Assembly: GCF_020882015.2 (NCBI RefSeq)
Contig: NZ_CP086555.2
Coordinates: 843,849-907,848 of the forward strand
Direction of reading: 5' to 3'
Length of the DNA stretch: 64,000 nucleotides
DNA from: Candidatus Borrelia undatumii
GTDB taxonomy: Bacteria; Spirochaetota; Spirochaetia; Borreliales; Borreliaceae
Position numbers and translations under genes: made by a program. Under the pieces are notes generated by a model. That model worked only from the letters and a program-made list of their open reading frames with translations, had not been told where the DNA came from and ran no database searches. Of this stretch, positions 16,630-26,462 are shown piece after piece (positions within the stretch are counted from its first letter, which is position 1; each line of letters begins with the position of its first letter).

Positions 16630-17687
16630 GAGTAGATAAACTTTTCGTAAAGAATATAACATTGACTTTTCTGTTTATGAACTTTCTTTTCATGATCTTA
16701 ATTGTCCTTGGCGATTTATTTGTAAATCTTTTAAGTTACCTTGATAATAAATTTAGTGTTAGTGATATTGTTTATATTTATTATCTCTACTTGCCGAAAT
16801 CCTTCTCAGATGGTGTTGCTTTATCTTTTCTTTTTTCTGTTTCTAATCTTATTGGCAATCTTTCTATGAGAAACGAAATAATAGGGCTTTTTAGTTGTGG
16901 GATTTCTTTGTCTAGGATATTAAGGCCAATAATTTTAATTAGTGTTTTAATATCGATAATTCTCTTTTTTTTTGATAATTATTTGGTTATAGATACCCTT
17001 ACCCAAAGGGATGCTTTTCTTAAAAATATGGGGAAAGGCTCCAATGATAGAACTGTAATAATAAGGGATTTTGCAAGAGAAATTTACAATATTAGATATT
17101 ATAATATTGATAATGATACCATTTCTAATTTGATAATTATTTTAAGAGATAGTAATGATGTTTTTAGTAAAAGGTATGATGTGGGTAAGGCTGAGTGGGT
17201 TGATAATAAGTGGAATCTTTATGATGTAAGAGAATTTACTAGGGTTGGCAGGGAGATTATAGAAAATTTTTATGAGATTCTTGATGGTAGGGGGGTTGTT
17301 AACCTAGATCCTGAATATGTTAAGATAGTGATGTTGTCTTCAAAAACATTGAATTTCTCCAGACTTACTGACTGGATTAGATCTCTTAAGATAGAAAATT
17401 TGGATTATTCTGAGGCTTTATTTGATTTTTTAAATAGGATATTTTTTTCGTTTAGATTAATCCTTCTGAGTTTCACTGTTGGTTTCATAAGTCTTGCTTT
17501 AAGAAAAAATATTTTTATACTCAGCCTGTTAAACAGCATTGCATTTGCAGTTATATATGTTATTTCAATTGTGATTTTTAATTTTCTAGCTGATCTTGGT
17601 TATTTGCCAATAACAGTTGCAAGTTCATTTACTACTGTTTTGTTTCTTGTCATCAATGTCGTTATTTATAGTTTTGTGCGTAAGTAG
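16626..17687 (+). CDS. lptG: LptF/LptG-family permease (LptG position)
   Basis: The second permease half of the Lpt ABC transporter. The ATG at 16626 overlaps the lptF stop by four bases (ATGA), the best start; the open frame extends back to 16485 within lptF. 353 residues: an N-terminal helix (ITLTFLFMNFLFMILIVLGDLFV), two further helices with the conserved LSMRNEIIGLFSCGISLSRILRP stretch between or after them, a periplasmic domain (~130-270), and three C-terminal helices. The coupled pair with LptF is the standard genetic arrangement. Confidence 0.88.
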   Translation: MRVDKLFVKNITLTFLFMNFLFMILIVLGDLFVNLLSYLDNKFSVSDIVYIYYLYLPKSFSDGVALSFLFSVSNLIGNLSMRNEIIGLFSCGISLSRILRPIILISVLISIILFFFDNYLVIDTLTQRDAFLKNMGKGSNDRTVIIRDFAREIYNIRYYNIDNDTISNLIIILRDSNDVFSKRYDVGKAEWVDNKWNLYDVREFTRVGREIIENFYEILDGRGVVNLDPEYVKIVMLSSKTLNFSRLTDWIRSLKIENLDYSEALFDFLNRIFFSFRLILLSFTVGFISLALRKNIFILSLLNSIAFAVIYVISIVIFNFLADLGYLPITVASSFTTVLFLVINVVIYSFVRK

Positions 17688-17703
17688 CAGGTTTTAGGAA
17701 TTT

Positions 17704-18831
17704 ATGTTTAGTATCACTAAAAACGATAGTAATTCTAATGCGCGGCTTGGGGTGCTTGATCTTCCCCATGGAAAGGTAAGTACTCCGTGTTTCATGCCCG
17801 TTGGCACTTTGGGAGCGATGAAGGCATTAAAGCATGGTGTACTTGAGAAATTGGGATGTAATTTAATTCTTGCAAACACTTACCATCTTTATTTAAGACC
17901 TGGAATGGACGTAATAAAGAAATACGGAAGTTTACATAAATTTACTTCTTGGGATAAAAATTTTTTAACAGATTCTGGTGGGTTTCAAGTTTTTTCTTTG
18001 TCTAGGCTTCGAAAGATTGAAGCTGAGGGAGTGCATTTTCAATCTCATATTGATGGCTCTAGGCATTATTTTACACCTGAGAGTGTATTTAGAATGCAAG
18101 AAATTTTTGAGAGCGATATTATTATGTCGCTTGACATTTGTAGTTCTTATGGTATTGATTACAATGAGGCAAATTTATATACGAATATTACGACTTCCTG
18201 GGCTCGGCGCACATTTAGTGCTTATGAGAGTAGAAAAGAAGGATATGATGGTCTTTTGTTTTTAATCACTCAGGGTAATTTTTTTAAAGATTTAAGAAAA
18301 AGGAGTACAGAAGAGATTTTAGAATTAAATAGCCCAGGTATTGCGATAGGTGGGATTTCTGTTGGAGAACCAAGGGATAAATATTTAGAAATTCTTGAAT
18401 ACAATTCTTTTTCAATACCGAAAGATAAGCCGAAGTATGTAATGGGGATTGGTACACCTCACTATATATTGGACGCAATATATTATGGTATTGATATCTT
18501 TGATTGTGTTCATCCTGCAAGAATTGCTAGGCATGGTGCACTTCTGACTGATAACGGAATATTGCGGATTAAGAGATCAGAATTTAGCAACGATGCTTCT
18601 CCTGTTGAGAAAGATTGTGTATGTACTTTATGTAAGAGGTATTCAAGAGGATATTTAAGGCATTTAATAAAATCAGAAGAAACTCTTGGAATAATGCTGG
18701 CCAGTGAACATAATATGTATTATATGTTCAGGCTTATTGAAAAGGCTAGGAGTGCAATCATTAATGATGATTTTGCAAGATTTAGAACACTTTATTTAAA
18801 AAGGTATGATGAGGGTAATTTTCATGAATAA
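17704..18831 (+). CDS. tgt: tRNA-guanine transglycosylase (queuine/preQ1)
   Basis: Exchanges guanine 34 of certain tRNAs for a queuosine precursor. 375 residues, normal length. Signatures include [16 protein letters not shown], the active-site [21 protein letters not shown], and [17 protein letters not shown] with the nucleophilic Asp region. The zinc site is CVCTLC with a downstream His in YSRGYLRHL. No queuosine biosynthesis genes are in view, so base salvage is possible but unproven. It starts 16 bases after lptG and its last eight bases overlap murJ. Confidence 0.96.
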   Translation: MFSITKNDSNSNARLGVLDLPHGKVSTPCFMPVGTLGAMKALKHGVLEKLGCNLILANTYHLYLRPGMDVIKKYGSLHKFTSWDKNFLTDSGGFQVFSLSRLRKIEAEGVHFQSHIDGSRHYFTPESVFRMQEIFESDIIMSLDICSSYGIDYNEANLYTNITTSWARRTFSAYESRKEGYDGLLFLITQGNFFKDLRKRSTEEILELNSPGIAIGGISVGEPRDKYLEILEYNSFSIPKDKPKYVMGIGTPHYILDAIYYGIDIFDCVHPARIARHGALLTDNGILRIKRSEFSNDASPVEKDCVCTLCKRYSRGYLRHLIKSEETLGIMLASEHNMYYMFRLIEKARSAIINDDFARFRTLYLKRYDEGNFHE

Positions 18832-20344
18832 AGATATTATCTCAACAATTGTTGTTATGATTTCTGTCTTCTTATCAAGAATAATGGGTTTTGTGAAAGT
18901 AAAGGTATTTTCTTACTATTTTGGAGCAAATCTTGAAGCAGATATTTTTAATTATGTTTTCAATATTCCAAACAATTTAAGAAAAATTATTTCAGAAGGC
19001 GCAATGACCTCGGCTTTTATGCCCGAGTTTACTTATGAGAGAAATAAATCTAGTAGACATGCTATTTCTTTTTTTAGGAGTGTTGCTACCTTTAATATAA
19101 TAAGTATTGGTTTTATTAGCCTTATTATGATTATTTTTTCGAAGCAGATTATATATTATGTGTCTTCCTATAGGAATGAAGATTTAGCACTGGCAAGTCA
19201 TATGTTTAATTACTTAATACTCTATATTTTGCTTATAAGTCTGGCGTCGATATTTGCATCAGTGCTTAATTCGTATAAGGTCTTCTTCATACCATCCATC
19301 TCACCTGTTATGCTTTCCATTGGTACTATATTAAGCATATTTTTCCTTTATGGACAGTATGGTATATACAGTGCTGTTATTGGAGTGCTTGTTGGCGGCG
19401 TTTTTCAATTTTTAGTTCAATTAATAAATTGTATTTTTATCGGAGTTACATACATACCAGTTTTTAGCTTTAATGATTATGCCTTTTTGAGGTTTTTAAA
19501 AAGATGGTCATGTATGGTTTTATCAGCTTTGCTTTCTATAGCTACGCAGCAGATTTCATTTGCACTAGCTTCAACGCTAGAGGTTGGGAGTGTTTCTGTT
19601 TTAAGCAATGCGATTGTTTATTATCAACTTCCTGTTGGTATTTTTTATGTTTCTATCTCCACAGTTATTTTTCCTAAAATGATAGAACATGCTTATTTGG
19701 GTCATAGAGGAAAGTTAAATGATATTTTAAATCAGGGAATAGAGATTTTAATTTTGCTTCTAGTTCCAATATCATTTTTAATGTATATCTGGGCTGGTCC
19801 CATTTTAAACTTATTGCTTACAGGAGGTGAATTTTCCATATATGATACACAAAGGACAGTTAGTGTATTACAGTATTTTTTGGTTGGTTTGACGTTTTCT
19901 TCTATTTTTGGATTCTTTCAGAAATATTATTTTTCTATTCGTGACCAAAAAACCCCTCTTTATTTTAATCTTCTTTTTTCCGTTATTGATATCGTTATAT
20001 CATTTTTTGGTATTAGCAGCTTTAAGGTAAACATTTTACCTATGGCACAATCAATTTCTTTTGCCTTTTGTGTGATTGTTTTTTATTTTGTTGGGTTAAG
20101 GAGAGGTATGAGATTTGAAATCGTTAGGTCTCTTGTAGTGCTTCTTAAGGTATGTATATCTCTTATTCCTTTGTATTTAGTTTATATGGCTTTTAAAGAT
20201 TTTAAGTGGGATATGGGGTTTAGTTTCAGTAATTTTTATCTCCTAGGTTTTGCAGGTAGCATTAGTATTGTTATTCTAGTGGTGTGTTATTATTTTCTTG
20301 GAATTGGTAGCTTTTTTAAACTTGTTAATAGGGAGATTGTATGA
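18824..20344 (+). CDS. murJ: Lipid II flippase MurJ (MviN)
   Basis: Flips the peptidoglycan precursor lipid II across the inner membrane. ATG 18824 is preceded by GAGGGT and overlaps the tgt stop; an ATG at 18806 within tgt is less likely. 506 residues with about 13-14 hydrophobic helices. The N-terminal family signature is clear ([25 protein letters not shown], then [19 protein letters not shown]), as are later segments ([21 protein letters not shown]). Its stop overlaps the next gene's ATG. Confidence 0.95.
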   Translation: MNKDIISTIVVMISVFLSRIMGFVKVKVFSYYFGANLEADIFNYVFNIPNNLRKIISEGAMTSAFMPEFTYERNKSSRHAISFFRSVATFNIISIGFISLIMIIFSKQIIYYVSSYRNEDLALASHMFNYLILYILLISLASIFASVLNSYKVFFIPSISPVMLSIGTILSIFFLYGQYGIYSAVIGVLVGGVFQFLVQLINCIFIGVTYIPVFSFNDYAFLRFLKRWSCMVLSALLSIATQQISFALASTLEVGSVSVLSNAIVYYQLPVGIFYVSISTVIFPKMIEHAYLGHRGKLNDILNQGIEILILLLVPISFLMYIWAGPILNLLLTGGEFSIYDTQRTVSVLQYFLVGLTFSSIFGFFQKYYFSIRDQKTPLYFNLLFSVIDIVISFFGISSFKVNILPMAQSISFAFCVIVFYFVGLRRGMRFEIVRSLVVLLKVCISLIPLYLVYMAFKDFKWDMGFSFSNFYLLGFAGSISIVILVVCYYFLGIGSFFKLVNREIV

Positions 20345-21750
20345 AGTGTTTGGTATTAATTCTTTTGTACTTTTTTGTGTTTAGTGCTTTTGCTGTTGAC
20401 GACCCCCTGCTGCCAACAGAACCTTTAGAGCCTATAGAACCTAATCTGCCTGAGTTTAATTATAATAAAGATGCAGAAAATAGTTTAAACAGCAGTGCTA
20501 CTACCCAAGATGTTAATCAAGTAAGAGATAGTATTTCTTATGGGCTTGATGTTCAAGTGATTGAGATTGTTAAGAGACTTAAGAGGTCGGGGGATGGTGA
20601 GTACAATTCCTTACTTGAGAACAGATTACAGAAAACGTTCAATATTGATCTCAAGGTAGCAATTCTTGATTTATTTTTATCTCTTAAGCATAAAGGCGGT
20701 GCTGATGTTGCTAATTATATTCTTACCAATTATGAAGCCATGAGATACCCTACCAATCTAATTAATGGAGCAATTTTATATCTTAAGGAACTTGGAAGCA
20801 AAGATGACTTGAAGAAAATTCTTGTTGACATCCTTGAGAATAAAGAAGGAAACATTGTAGCTATGGCTGCGCATTATCTTGGTGAACTTTCTGCCATTGA
20901 ATATTCGAAGAATATAATGGGCGTCTATAATAAATATTCTGGTAATGATGGTGTTAGATCTGCAATACTTATTGCACTTGGCAAGTCTAATGCTTTTGAG
21001 TATGAGAACAAGATTTATGAGATCTCTATGGACAGTCATGAAACTCCAACAATCAAGGCTTCTGCAATCAGAGCGTTATCGTACCTCGTGCCCGAAAAAG
21101 TGACAGAGAATGCTGAGCTTTATCTTCAAGGGAGCAATAACAATTCTAACATTAAGATTGCCATTATTGAAGCACTTTCAAGGGATGTATCTTTGAAATC
21201 AAAAGAGGTATTGCAAGATTTTTTAAGAGATTCCGATGAAACACTGAGGGTTAGGGCTGTTAATGCCATTAAGGGTCATGGTGATGTTTCTGCAAAGGAA
21301 GCATTGGTTTATAAGGTTAGGGGCGATCCTTCTTTTAAGGTTAGGGAAGCGTCAGGTAAAGCGTTAATTGATATGAGCTCTGGTTATCAGGAGATAAAAA
21401 ATATAATACTAGAACCTACTATTGAAAATAATTTTAAACTCACTATGTTTAGTTATCTTTTGGACAAAAATAAGGGTTTTGCATTTTTGGTTGCATTAGA
21501 TCTTTTGAAAAGGGAAAATATTAATAAACCTTCAAAAATTTTAACCGATGTTGCTGTACTTCTAGCAGCCAGAAAGGGTAATTTTGATGATTTTTATTCC
21601 AAGATTATTAATAGCAAAGATGTTGATTTAAGAAATCTTGCAATTAAGGGGGCTGTTTACAACAAATCTTCTGCACTCAGGGGTAGGCTTAAAGAGATAA
21701 AAGAGATGACAACTTCAGAGTATTTAAGAAAACTTTTAAGAGATTATTAG
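20341..21750 (+). CDS. Exported HEAT-repeat protein
   Basis: 469 residues starting with a signal peptide ([21 protein letters not shown]) and a Pro/Glu-rich linker. From about residue 60 to the end it is built of helical pairs with the Ala/Leu pattern of HEAT repeats, for example ILIALGKSNAFEYENKIYEI, IKASAIRALSYLVPEK and LRVRAVNAIKGHGDVSAKEA. The ATG overlaps the murJ TGA, so it is probably co-translated with murJ. Such repeats usually make protein-protein contacts; the partner is unknown. It ends tail-to-tail with coaBC in a four-base overlap. By position it corresponds to BB0811. Confidence 0.8.
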   Translation: MKCLVLILLYFFVFSAFAVDDPLLPTEPLEPIEPNLPEFNYNKDAENSLNSSATTQDVNQVRDSISYGLDVQVIEIVKRLKRSGDGEYNSLLENRLQKTFNIDLKVAILDLFLSLKHKGGADVANYILTNYEAMRYPTNLINGAILYLKELGSKDDLKKILVDILENKEGNIVAMAAHYLGELSAIEYSKNIMGVYNKYSGNDGVRSAILIALGKSNAFEYENKIYEISMDSHETPTIKASAIRALSYLVPEKVTENAELYLQGSNNNSNIKIAIIEALSRDVSLKSKEVLQDFLRDSDETLRVRAVNAIKGHGDVSAKEALVYKVRGDPSFKVREASGKALIDMSSGYQEIKNIILEPTIENNFKLTMFSYLLDKNKGFAFLVALDLLKRENINKPSKILTDVAVLLAARKGNFDDFYSKIINSKDVDLRNLAIKGAVYNKSSALRGRLKEIKEMTTSEYLRKLLRDY

Positions 21751-22916
21751 TATAAGATTTTTAAAATCTCTATCGCTATTTCTTTTTTTGACATTTCAGG
21801 AATTTTTTGAATATTGTTTTTACTGTCTATTATGTAGATCTTATTAAGGGTTGATCCGAAATATTTTAAATCATTTGCAATAATATAGTCTAAATTCTTT
21901 GTTTTAAGTTTTTCTTTGGCTTTATCTATTAGATTTTCAGGTTCTTGAGCGCAAAATCCAATAATAATTTGGTTTTTAATTTTATTTTTACCTATACACT
22001 CTATTATGTCTGGATTTTTTGTGAGCTTAATGTGAAAATTTTCTAGTTCATTTTTTTTAATTTTGTTGGCATAAATTTTTTCAGGTCTAAAATCAGCAAC
22101 AGCGGCAGCTCCGATGATTACATCAAATTTTTGATATATTTTTGTTGTTTGTTCATACATTTCCATTGCTGTTCTTACTCTGATGACATTTATTCCGATG
22201 GGCGTTCTTTCATTACTGGGGCCTGAAACTATTGTTACATTAGCACCGAGGTTTTTTGCCTCAATTCCTAGGTTAAATCCCATCTGTCCTGTTGATTTGT
22301 TTGAAAAGTAGCGAATTGGATCTAGTGTTTCTTCGGTTCTGGAAGCAGTTATTAATATTTTTTTGTTTTGTAATGGCAAATGTGCCTTCATCTCTGCCAA
22401 TATCATTTTTAAAATGTCATTCTCATTCTTAAGGCGTCCAATAGCATTTAAAGAGCAAGCTAGAAATCCTTCATCAGGTTCAATGAATTTATAATTGTAC
22501 TTTTTTAACTTTTTAATATTCTCTTCTAGAATAGGATTTGCATACATTACATTGTTCATTGCTATTGCAAAATAAGTGGGGGCGTTACTTGCGGATATTA
22601 TTGTGCTTAAAGCGTCATCGGCAATGCCTGCTGCGATTTTAGAAATAATATTGTAGGTAGCAGGGATAACCAATATTAAGTTTGCCCATCTTGCTAGATT
22701 AATGTGTTCTACTTCTTCATGAGCTGTGTTCCATAGGCTATGGACTACACTATTTTTTGAAACAGTCTCTAGTGTCAGTGGAGTAATAAATTTAGTGGCG
22801 TTTTTTGTCATGACGACCTTAACGGAATACCCCATTTTTACCAAACTTGAAATAACATAGGCCGATTTATAGGCCGCAATACCGCCACATACACCTACTA
22901 GTACATTTTTGTTCAT
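21747..22916 (-). CDS. coaBC: Bifunctional CoaBC (phosphopantothenoylcysteine synthetase/decarboxylase)
   Basis: Joins cysteine to 4'-phosphopantothenate and then decarboxylates the product, two steps of coenzyme A synthesis. ATG 22916 gives MNKNVLVGVCGGIAAYKSAYV, the flavin-binding CoaC start; ATG 22943 adds nothing conserved. 389 residues. The CoaC half carries the TPLTLETVS region, the PATYNIISKIAAGIADDALS segment and the active-site MNNVMYANP. The CoaB half begins at KKILITASRTEETLDPIRYFSN and includes GAAAVADFRPE. It is divergent from yhdT-panF, a pantothenate uptake pair, so import and use sit together. Confidence 0.95.
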   Translation of the reverse strand: MNKNVLVGVCGGIAAYKSAYVISSLVKMGYSVKVVMTKNATKFITPLTLETVSKNSVVHSLWNTAHEEVEHINLARWANLILVIPATYNIISKIAAGIADDALSTIISASNAPTYFAIAMNNVMYANPILEENIKKLKKYNYKFIEPDEGFLACSLNAIGRLKNENDILKMILAEMKAHLPLQNKKILITASRTEETLDPIRYFSNKSTGQMGFNLGIEAKNLGANVTIVSGPSNERTPIGINVIRVRTAMEMYEQTTKIYQKFDVIIGAAAVADFRPEKIYANKIKKNELENFHIKLTKNPDIIECIGKNKIKNQIIIGFCAQEPENLIDKAKEKLKTKNLDYIIANDLKYFGSTLNKIYIIDSKNNIQKIPEMSKKEIAIEILKILY

Positions 22917-22989
22917 ATTAACTTCACGCAATGATATTATCAATGATATTATATAACTCTATCTTATATCCTAAACAGGATTTTATGTG

Positions 22990-23181
22990 ATGAGTAATGT
23001 ATTTTTTTCAAGTTTGATATATTTGTTTTTGTTTTTTTTGTGGGTTTCGTCGTATTGTTTTTTTGCTTCCTCTACCGTAGTATTCAATATCCCTCTTTGG
23101 TTTTTTTTGTCATGCATCTTGTTTCCTGTTTTAAGTTTGTTATCGGTTTGTATTTTTGTTTATTTTTCAAAAGATGAATAG
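22990..23181 (+). CDS. yhdT: YhdT-family small membrane protein
   Basis: About 63 residues with two hydrophobic helices. The middle (IPLWFFLSCILFPVLSLLSVCIFVYFSKD, seen in two overlapping parts) matches the YhdT/DUF997 pattern of P-x-W-F followed by a C-x-x-x-P helix. yhdT precedes and overlaps panF in many bacteria, as here, where its last eight bases include the panF ATG. I chose ATG 22990; GTG 22987 is equally near the AGGA at 22977-22980. It may be an accessory subunit for PanF; its function is unproven in any species I know. Confidence 0.75.
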   Translation: MSNVFFSSLIYLFLFFLWVSSYCFFASSTVVFNIPLWFFLSCILFPVLSLLSVCIFVYFSKDE

Positions 23182-24588
23182 AGGATTTTTTTTACTTTTT
23201 TTTTAATTCTTTACTGTATTTTTGGCATTTTTTTTAAGAAAAAAAGAGAAGGGATTTTATTTTTACGTGATTATTTTCTTGCCAATCAGGGTATAAATTT
23301 TTTTGTAATGGCACTGTTTATTGCTTCTAGTTATATTAGTGCTAGTAGTTTTATTTCAGGGCCTTCGGCTGTCTATAAGTATGGAATGTCTTTTATCTTC
23401 CTAGCGGTTATTCAAATTCCTGCGGGTATAATTTCGTTTACTATTGTTGGAGAGAGATTGAATGCGGAAGCTAGGAAAATTAATGCAATAAATATTATCG
23501 ACTACATTAGATATAGGTATGCTAGTAATTCTTTAGCACTTGTTAGTAGTTTTGTAATAATTTTTTTCTCTTTATTCTTGATTTCAGCCCAACTTATTGG
23601 GGGGGCTAAGCTTTTAGAGTTTTTTTTAAAAGTCGATTATCGTGATTCTCTTATTTTTTTCTCTTTATTTGTTTTCCTATACGTCTGTCTAGGGGGCTTT
23701 AAAATGGTAGCGTATACGGATTTAATTCAGGGAACTTTTATGATCATAGCGTCTGTGATTTTATTTTTAAGATTAGTTAATTTGGGTGGTGGGATTGAAA
23801 ATATCTTCAAGGAATCAATCTTGAATCTTAAGAGTAATTTACTCTCGCCTTCAAATTCGGATTTAAAAATTGAGTATATAGTTTCTTTCTGGATATTAAC
23901 AGGAGTTGGAACATTGGGGTTTCCACAGTTTGTTAACAACTTTATAGCATTCAAACATAGCAGAGATATTAGACTGGCCCTCCCTATTGCTACTTTTTTA
24001 ATAGGATTTTTAGTTCTCATTATGCATTTAATAGGGTTTTTTTCTCTTATTATTTTTCCTAATTTTGAACCAAATGATAAGGTTATCGTAGGCGTAGCAT
24101 TAGAGGTGTTAAGTCCTGGGGTCTTTCTCTTGTTTTTCATAGGGCTTCTATCGGCAATAATGTCTACAATAGACACGGGTTTTCTTTTCATCTCATCGAT
24201 TTGGGTAAAGGCAGCGATGACGTTAAGCAAAAAAATAGAAGATAAAGCCAAGATCAATTTATTTATCACCGTTTCTAATGTTTGCTTTATTGTAGTAATA
24301 GTTTTTTTCTCTCTAAAACCACCTGATTTTTTGCTTTTTATAAATATTTTTGCAATTGGAGCTTTAGAAGTTTCATTTTTTTCTGTTATTGTTTTTGGGC
24401 TTTACTTCAAGTTTGTAAGTAAAGTCTCGGCTTTTGTTTCTCAGTTTTCAGGGCTTTTAAGTTACTTAATCATAATTTTTTGTGAAGTTGATATTTATTC
24501 TTTTCATCCTGTTGTTCCTTCATTCGCTATCTCTGTGCTTTCATTTTTGATAGTTAATTTTGTTTGTAGGCGATATAGTAGTATTTAA
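23174..24588 (+). CDS. panF: Sodium/pantothenate symporter PanF, with a frame break in a T9 tract
   Basis: Imports pantothenate with Na+, in the sodium:solute symporter family. Clear motifs are SSYISASSFISGPSAVYKYG, QLIGGAKLLEFF and AIMSTIDTGFLF, with about 12-13 helices. Homology begins well before the first ATG of the long frame (23308): the same frame encodes CIFGIFFKKK, REGILFLRDYFLANQG and FFVMALF. That part has no ATG, GTG or TTG start after the stop at 23179. An ATG at 23174 overlapping the yhdT stop opens MNRGFFLLFF and then hits TAA at 23104+100 (23204-23206), just after nine T residues (23196-23204). One extra T, or a -1 slip, joins the two frames perfectly. A real frameshift, slippage or a homopolymer sequencing error are all possible. 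Confidence 0.85.
23196..23204 (+). other. T9 homopolymer at the panF frame break
   Basis: Nine consecutive T residues follow AC at 23194-23195, with a separate T8 run at 23186-23193. The reading frame from ATG 23174 ends immediately after the T9 tract, and the PanF frame continues in the -1 frame. A length of ten T would restore one open frame. Confidence 0.85.
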
Positions 24589-24592
24589 TAGT

Positions 24593-25546
24593 ATGAGATC
24601 CTTAAATTCTCAAAAATATAGCATTGTCGAGGTTCTTAAGAATGATAATGGGAAGAGATTGGATTCGGTATTAATAAAGTTTTTGAAATTTCCTAAATCT
24701 AGGATAATGAAGCATATTAGAAATGGAGATATCCTTTTAAATAAATCAAAAGTTCCTTTTTCCCATAGAGTTTTTCAGGGTGATGAGATCTATTTATACA
24801 AGCCTTTGATGCAAAAATTAAGTGCTGATTTGGGAGTGGCCAAGATTGAAGAAAGTGCGGTAACAAAGGAGGTTAGGGAAAGAATTATTTATGAGGATGA
24901 GGATTTGCTTGTAATTAATAAGAGGAGGGGGGTTTTGGTTCATGGAGATAATTCGCTTGATACTTTGGTTAATTTTTATCTCTTAAATGAAAATCTTAAA
25001 TCTATTAGTTTTAAACCCTCGGCTGTGCATAGAATTGATAGAAATACTTCAGGGATTATTATTTTTGCAAAAAATGTGAGTTCTGCAAGGATTTTAAGCA
25101 GTGCGTTTAGTAGTGGTACCGTTATTAAAAAGTATGTAGCCTTGCTAGAAGGTGAGGTTAAAATGGCTGTAGTTTATAGAAATTTTTTGTATAGAGATAA
25201 GGTTGCAAGAAAAACTTTGGTGCTCGAAAAAGCGGATAAAGTAAATGCTGTAACTCATGTTAAACCAATTTTAATTTCCAAATTTTTTACTCTTGCTGAA
25301 ATTTCAATAGAGACTGGCTTTACCCATCAAATAAGAGCGCAGTGTGCTTTTAACAATCATGCTTTGGTCGGTGATAAAAAGTATCATTCTAAATACAGAA
25401 AAGCTAATTACTTTTTACATTCTTTTTTGATAGAATTTAGTGAGTCATTATTTTTAAAAGATGAATTTTTTGTTGAGCCTAGTTCGGATTTTTTGCAGCA
25501 GATAGTTGACGTTTTTGGTGTGTATGGGTTTAAAGAGTTTATTTAG
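24593..25546 (+). CDS. RluA/RluD-family 23S rRNA-type pseudouridine synthase
   Basis: Converts uridine to pseudouridine in RNA, probably 23S rRNA. I chose ATG 24593, four bases after panF; the frame is open from TTG 24560. 317 residues. An N-terminal S4-like RNA-binding domain (GKRLDSVLIKFLKFPKSRIMKHIRNGDILLN) precedes the catalytic domain, with the active-site motif HRIDRNTSGIIIFAKN holding the catalytic Asp and a later GFTHQIRAQCAF. This is an RluC/RluD layout; which sites it modifies cannot be told from sequence. Confidence 0.9.
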   Translation: MRSLNSQKYSIVEVLKNDNGKRLDSVLIKFLKFPKSRIMKHIRNGDILLNKSKVPFSHRVFQGDEIYLYKPLMQKLSADLGVAKIEESAVTKEVRERIIYEDEDLLVINKRRGVLVHGDNSLDTLVNFYLLNENLKSISFKPSAVHRIDRNTSGIIIFAKNVSSARILSSAFSSGTVIKKYVALLEGEVKMAVVYRNFLYRDKVARKTLVLEKADKVNAVTHVKPILISKFFTLAEISIETGFTHQIRAQCAFNNHALVGDKKYHSKYRKANYFLHSFLIEFSESLFLKDEFFVEPSSDFLQQIVDVFGVYGFKEFI

Positions 25547-26462
25547 TGGATTCGTATTTGGTAATATCTTAAATACTGTTAGGGGTTTATCGGTTGCTAT
25601 TAGGCATAAGTTTGTTAAGATAAGGGTTTATGCTTTGGTAGGAGCAGCTGGTACTGGGAAAAGTTTTAGATCTCACTTAATAGCAGATAAATATGCTATT
25701 CCTTTAATAGTTGATGATGGTGTCCTGATAAAGAATATGAAGATTATTGCGGGTAGTTCTGCCAAATTTGAGGATAATGTGTTTAATGCAATAAGGCGTT
25801 CTGTTTTTGAGGATGATCTTCATAGAAATGAGGTTGTTGAAGTTCTACGTAGGGAGGATTTTCATAGGATACTGATATTGGGAACAAGTATTCGAATGAT
25901 AGATAAAATAGTGGCCAGACTTTTTTTGCCTAGCCCTTTTAAGATTATTTATATAACAGATGTTTCTACTAGACAGGAAATGGAAAAGGCTAGAATTTCA
26001 AGGCAAATGGGGGAACATGTTGTTCCAGCAGCAGCTTTTGAGATAACATCTGTTAAACCAAGCCTATTATTAGATTCCATTCGAGTTTTTTTTAAAAGTA
26101 AATGGTTTTTTTCCAGGAAAAAGAACTATATTCGTTCTATTGTGAGACCCCATTTCCATGAAGAGGGGGTTTTGTCTGTTTCTAAGAGTGCCGTACGGCA
26201 AATTATTGAACACTGTGTGTCTGAATATGATAGAAGTTATGTTGTTTATGATTTAAAGATTAAAAAAAATAAGGGAAGTTATTCTTTTAAGCTTTTTCTA
26301 GATATTCCTCTTGGGAACAACCTACTTAACAATGCAGAAATGCTCAGGAACTACATTATGGCAAATGTACTAAAATACACTGTAATTAATATGTCTACCG
26401 TTGATGTTATCATACATAAATTTTATGACAAAGGTGAGTTAGAAGAAATTAATGAAGCTTGA
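25524..26462 (+). CDS. P-loop protein fused to an Asp23-like domain
   Basis: 312 residues from ATG 25524, overlapping the previous gene by 23 bases in another frame. The N-terminal half has a Walker A loop (LVGAAGTGKSFRS) and a nucleotide-kinase-like pattern with a later strand FHRILILGTS and an Arg-rich RISRQMGEH. The C-terminal ~110 residues (from EEGVLSVSKSAVRQIIEHCV to NMSTVDVIIHKF) follow the Asp23/Gls24 (alkaline shock) pattern, although weakly. It precedes murC with an 11-base overlap. By position it corresponds to BB0816. Function unknown; cell-envelope work is suggested only by context. Confidence 0.65.
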   Translation: MGLKSLFSGFVFGNILNTVRGLSVAIRHKFVKIRVYALVGAAGTGKSFRSHLIADKYAIPLIVDDGVLIKNMKIIAGSSAKFEDNVFNAIRRSVFEDDLHRNEVVEVLRREDFHRILILGTSIRMIDKIVARLFLPSPFKIIYITDVSTRQEMEKARISRQMGEHVVPAAAFEITSVKPSLLLDSIRVFFKSKWFFSRKKNYIRSIVRPHFHEEGVLSVSKSAVRQIIEHCVSEYDRSYVVYDLKIKKNKGSYSFKLFLDIPLGNNLLNNAEMLRNYIMANVLKYTVINMSTVDVIIHKFYDKGELEEINEA

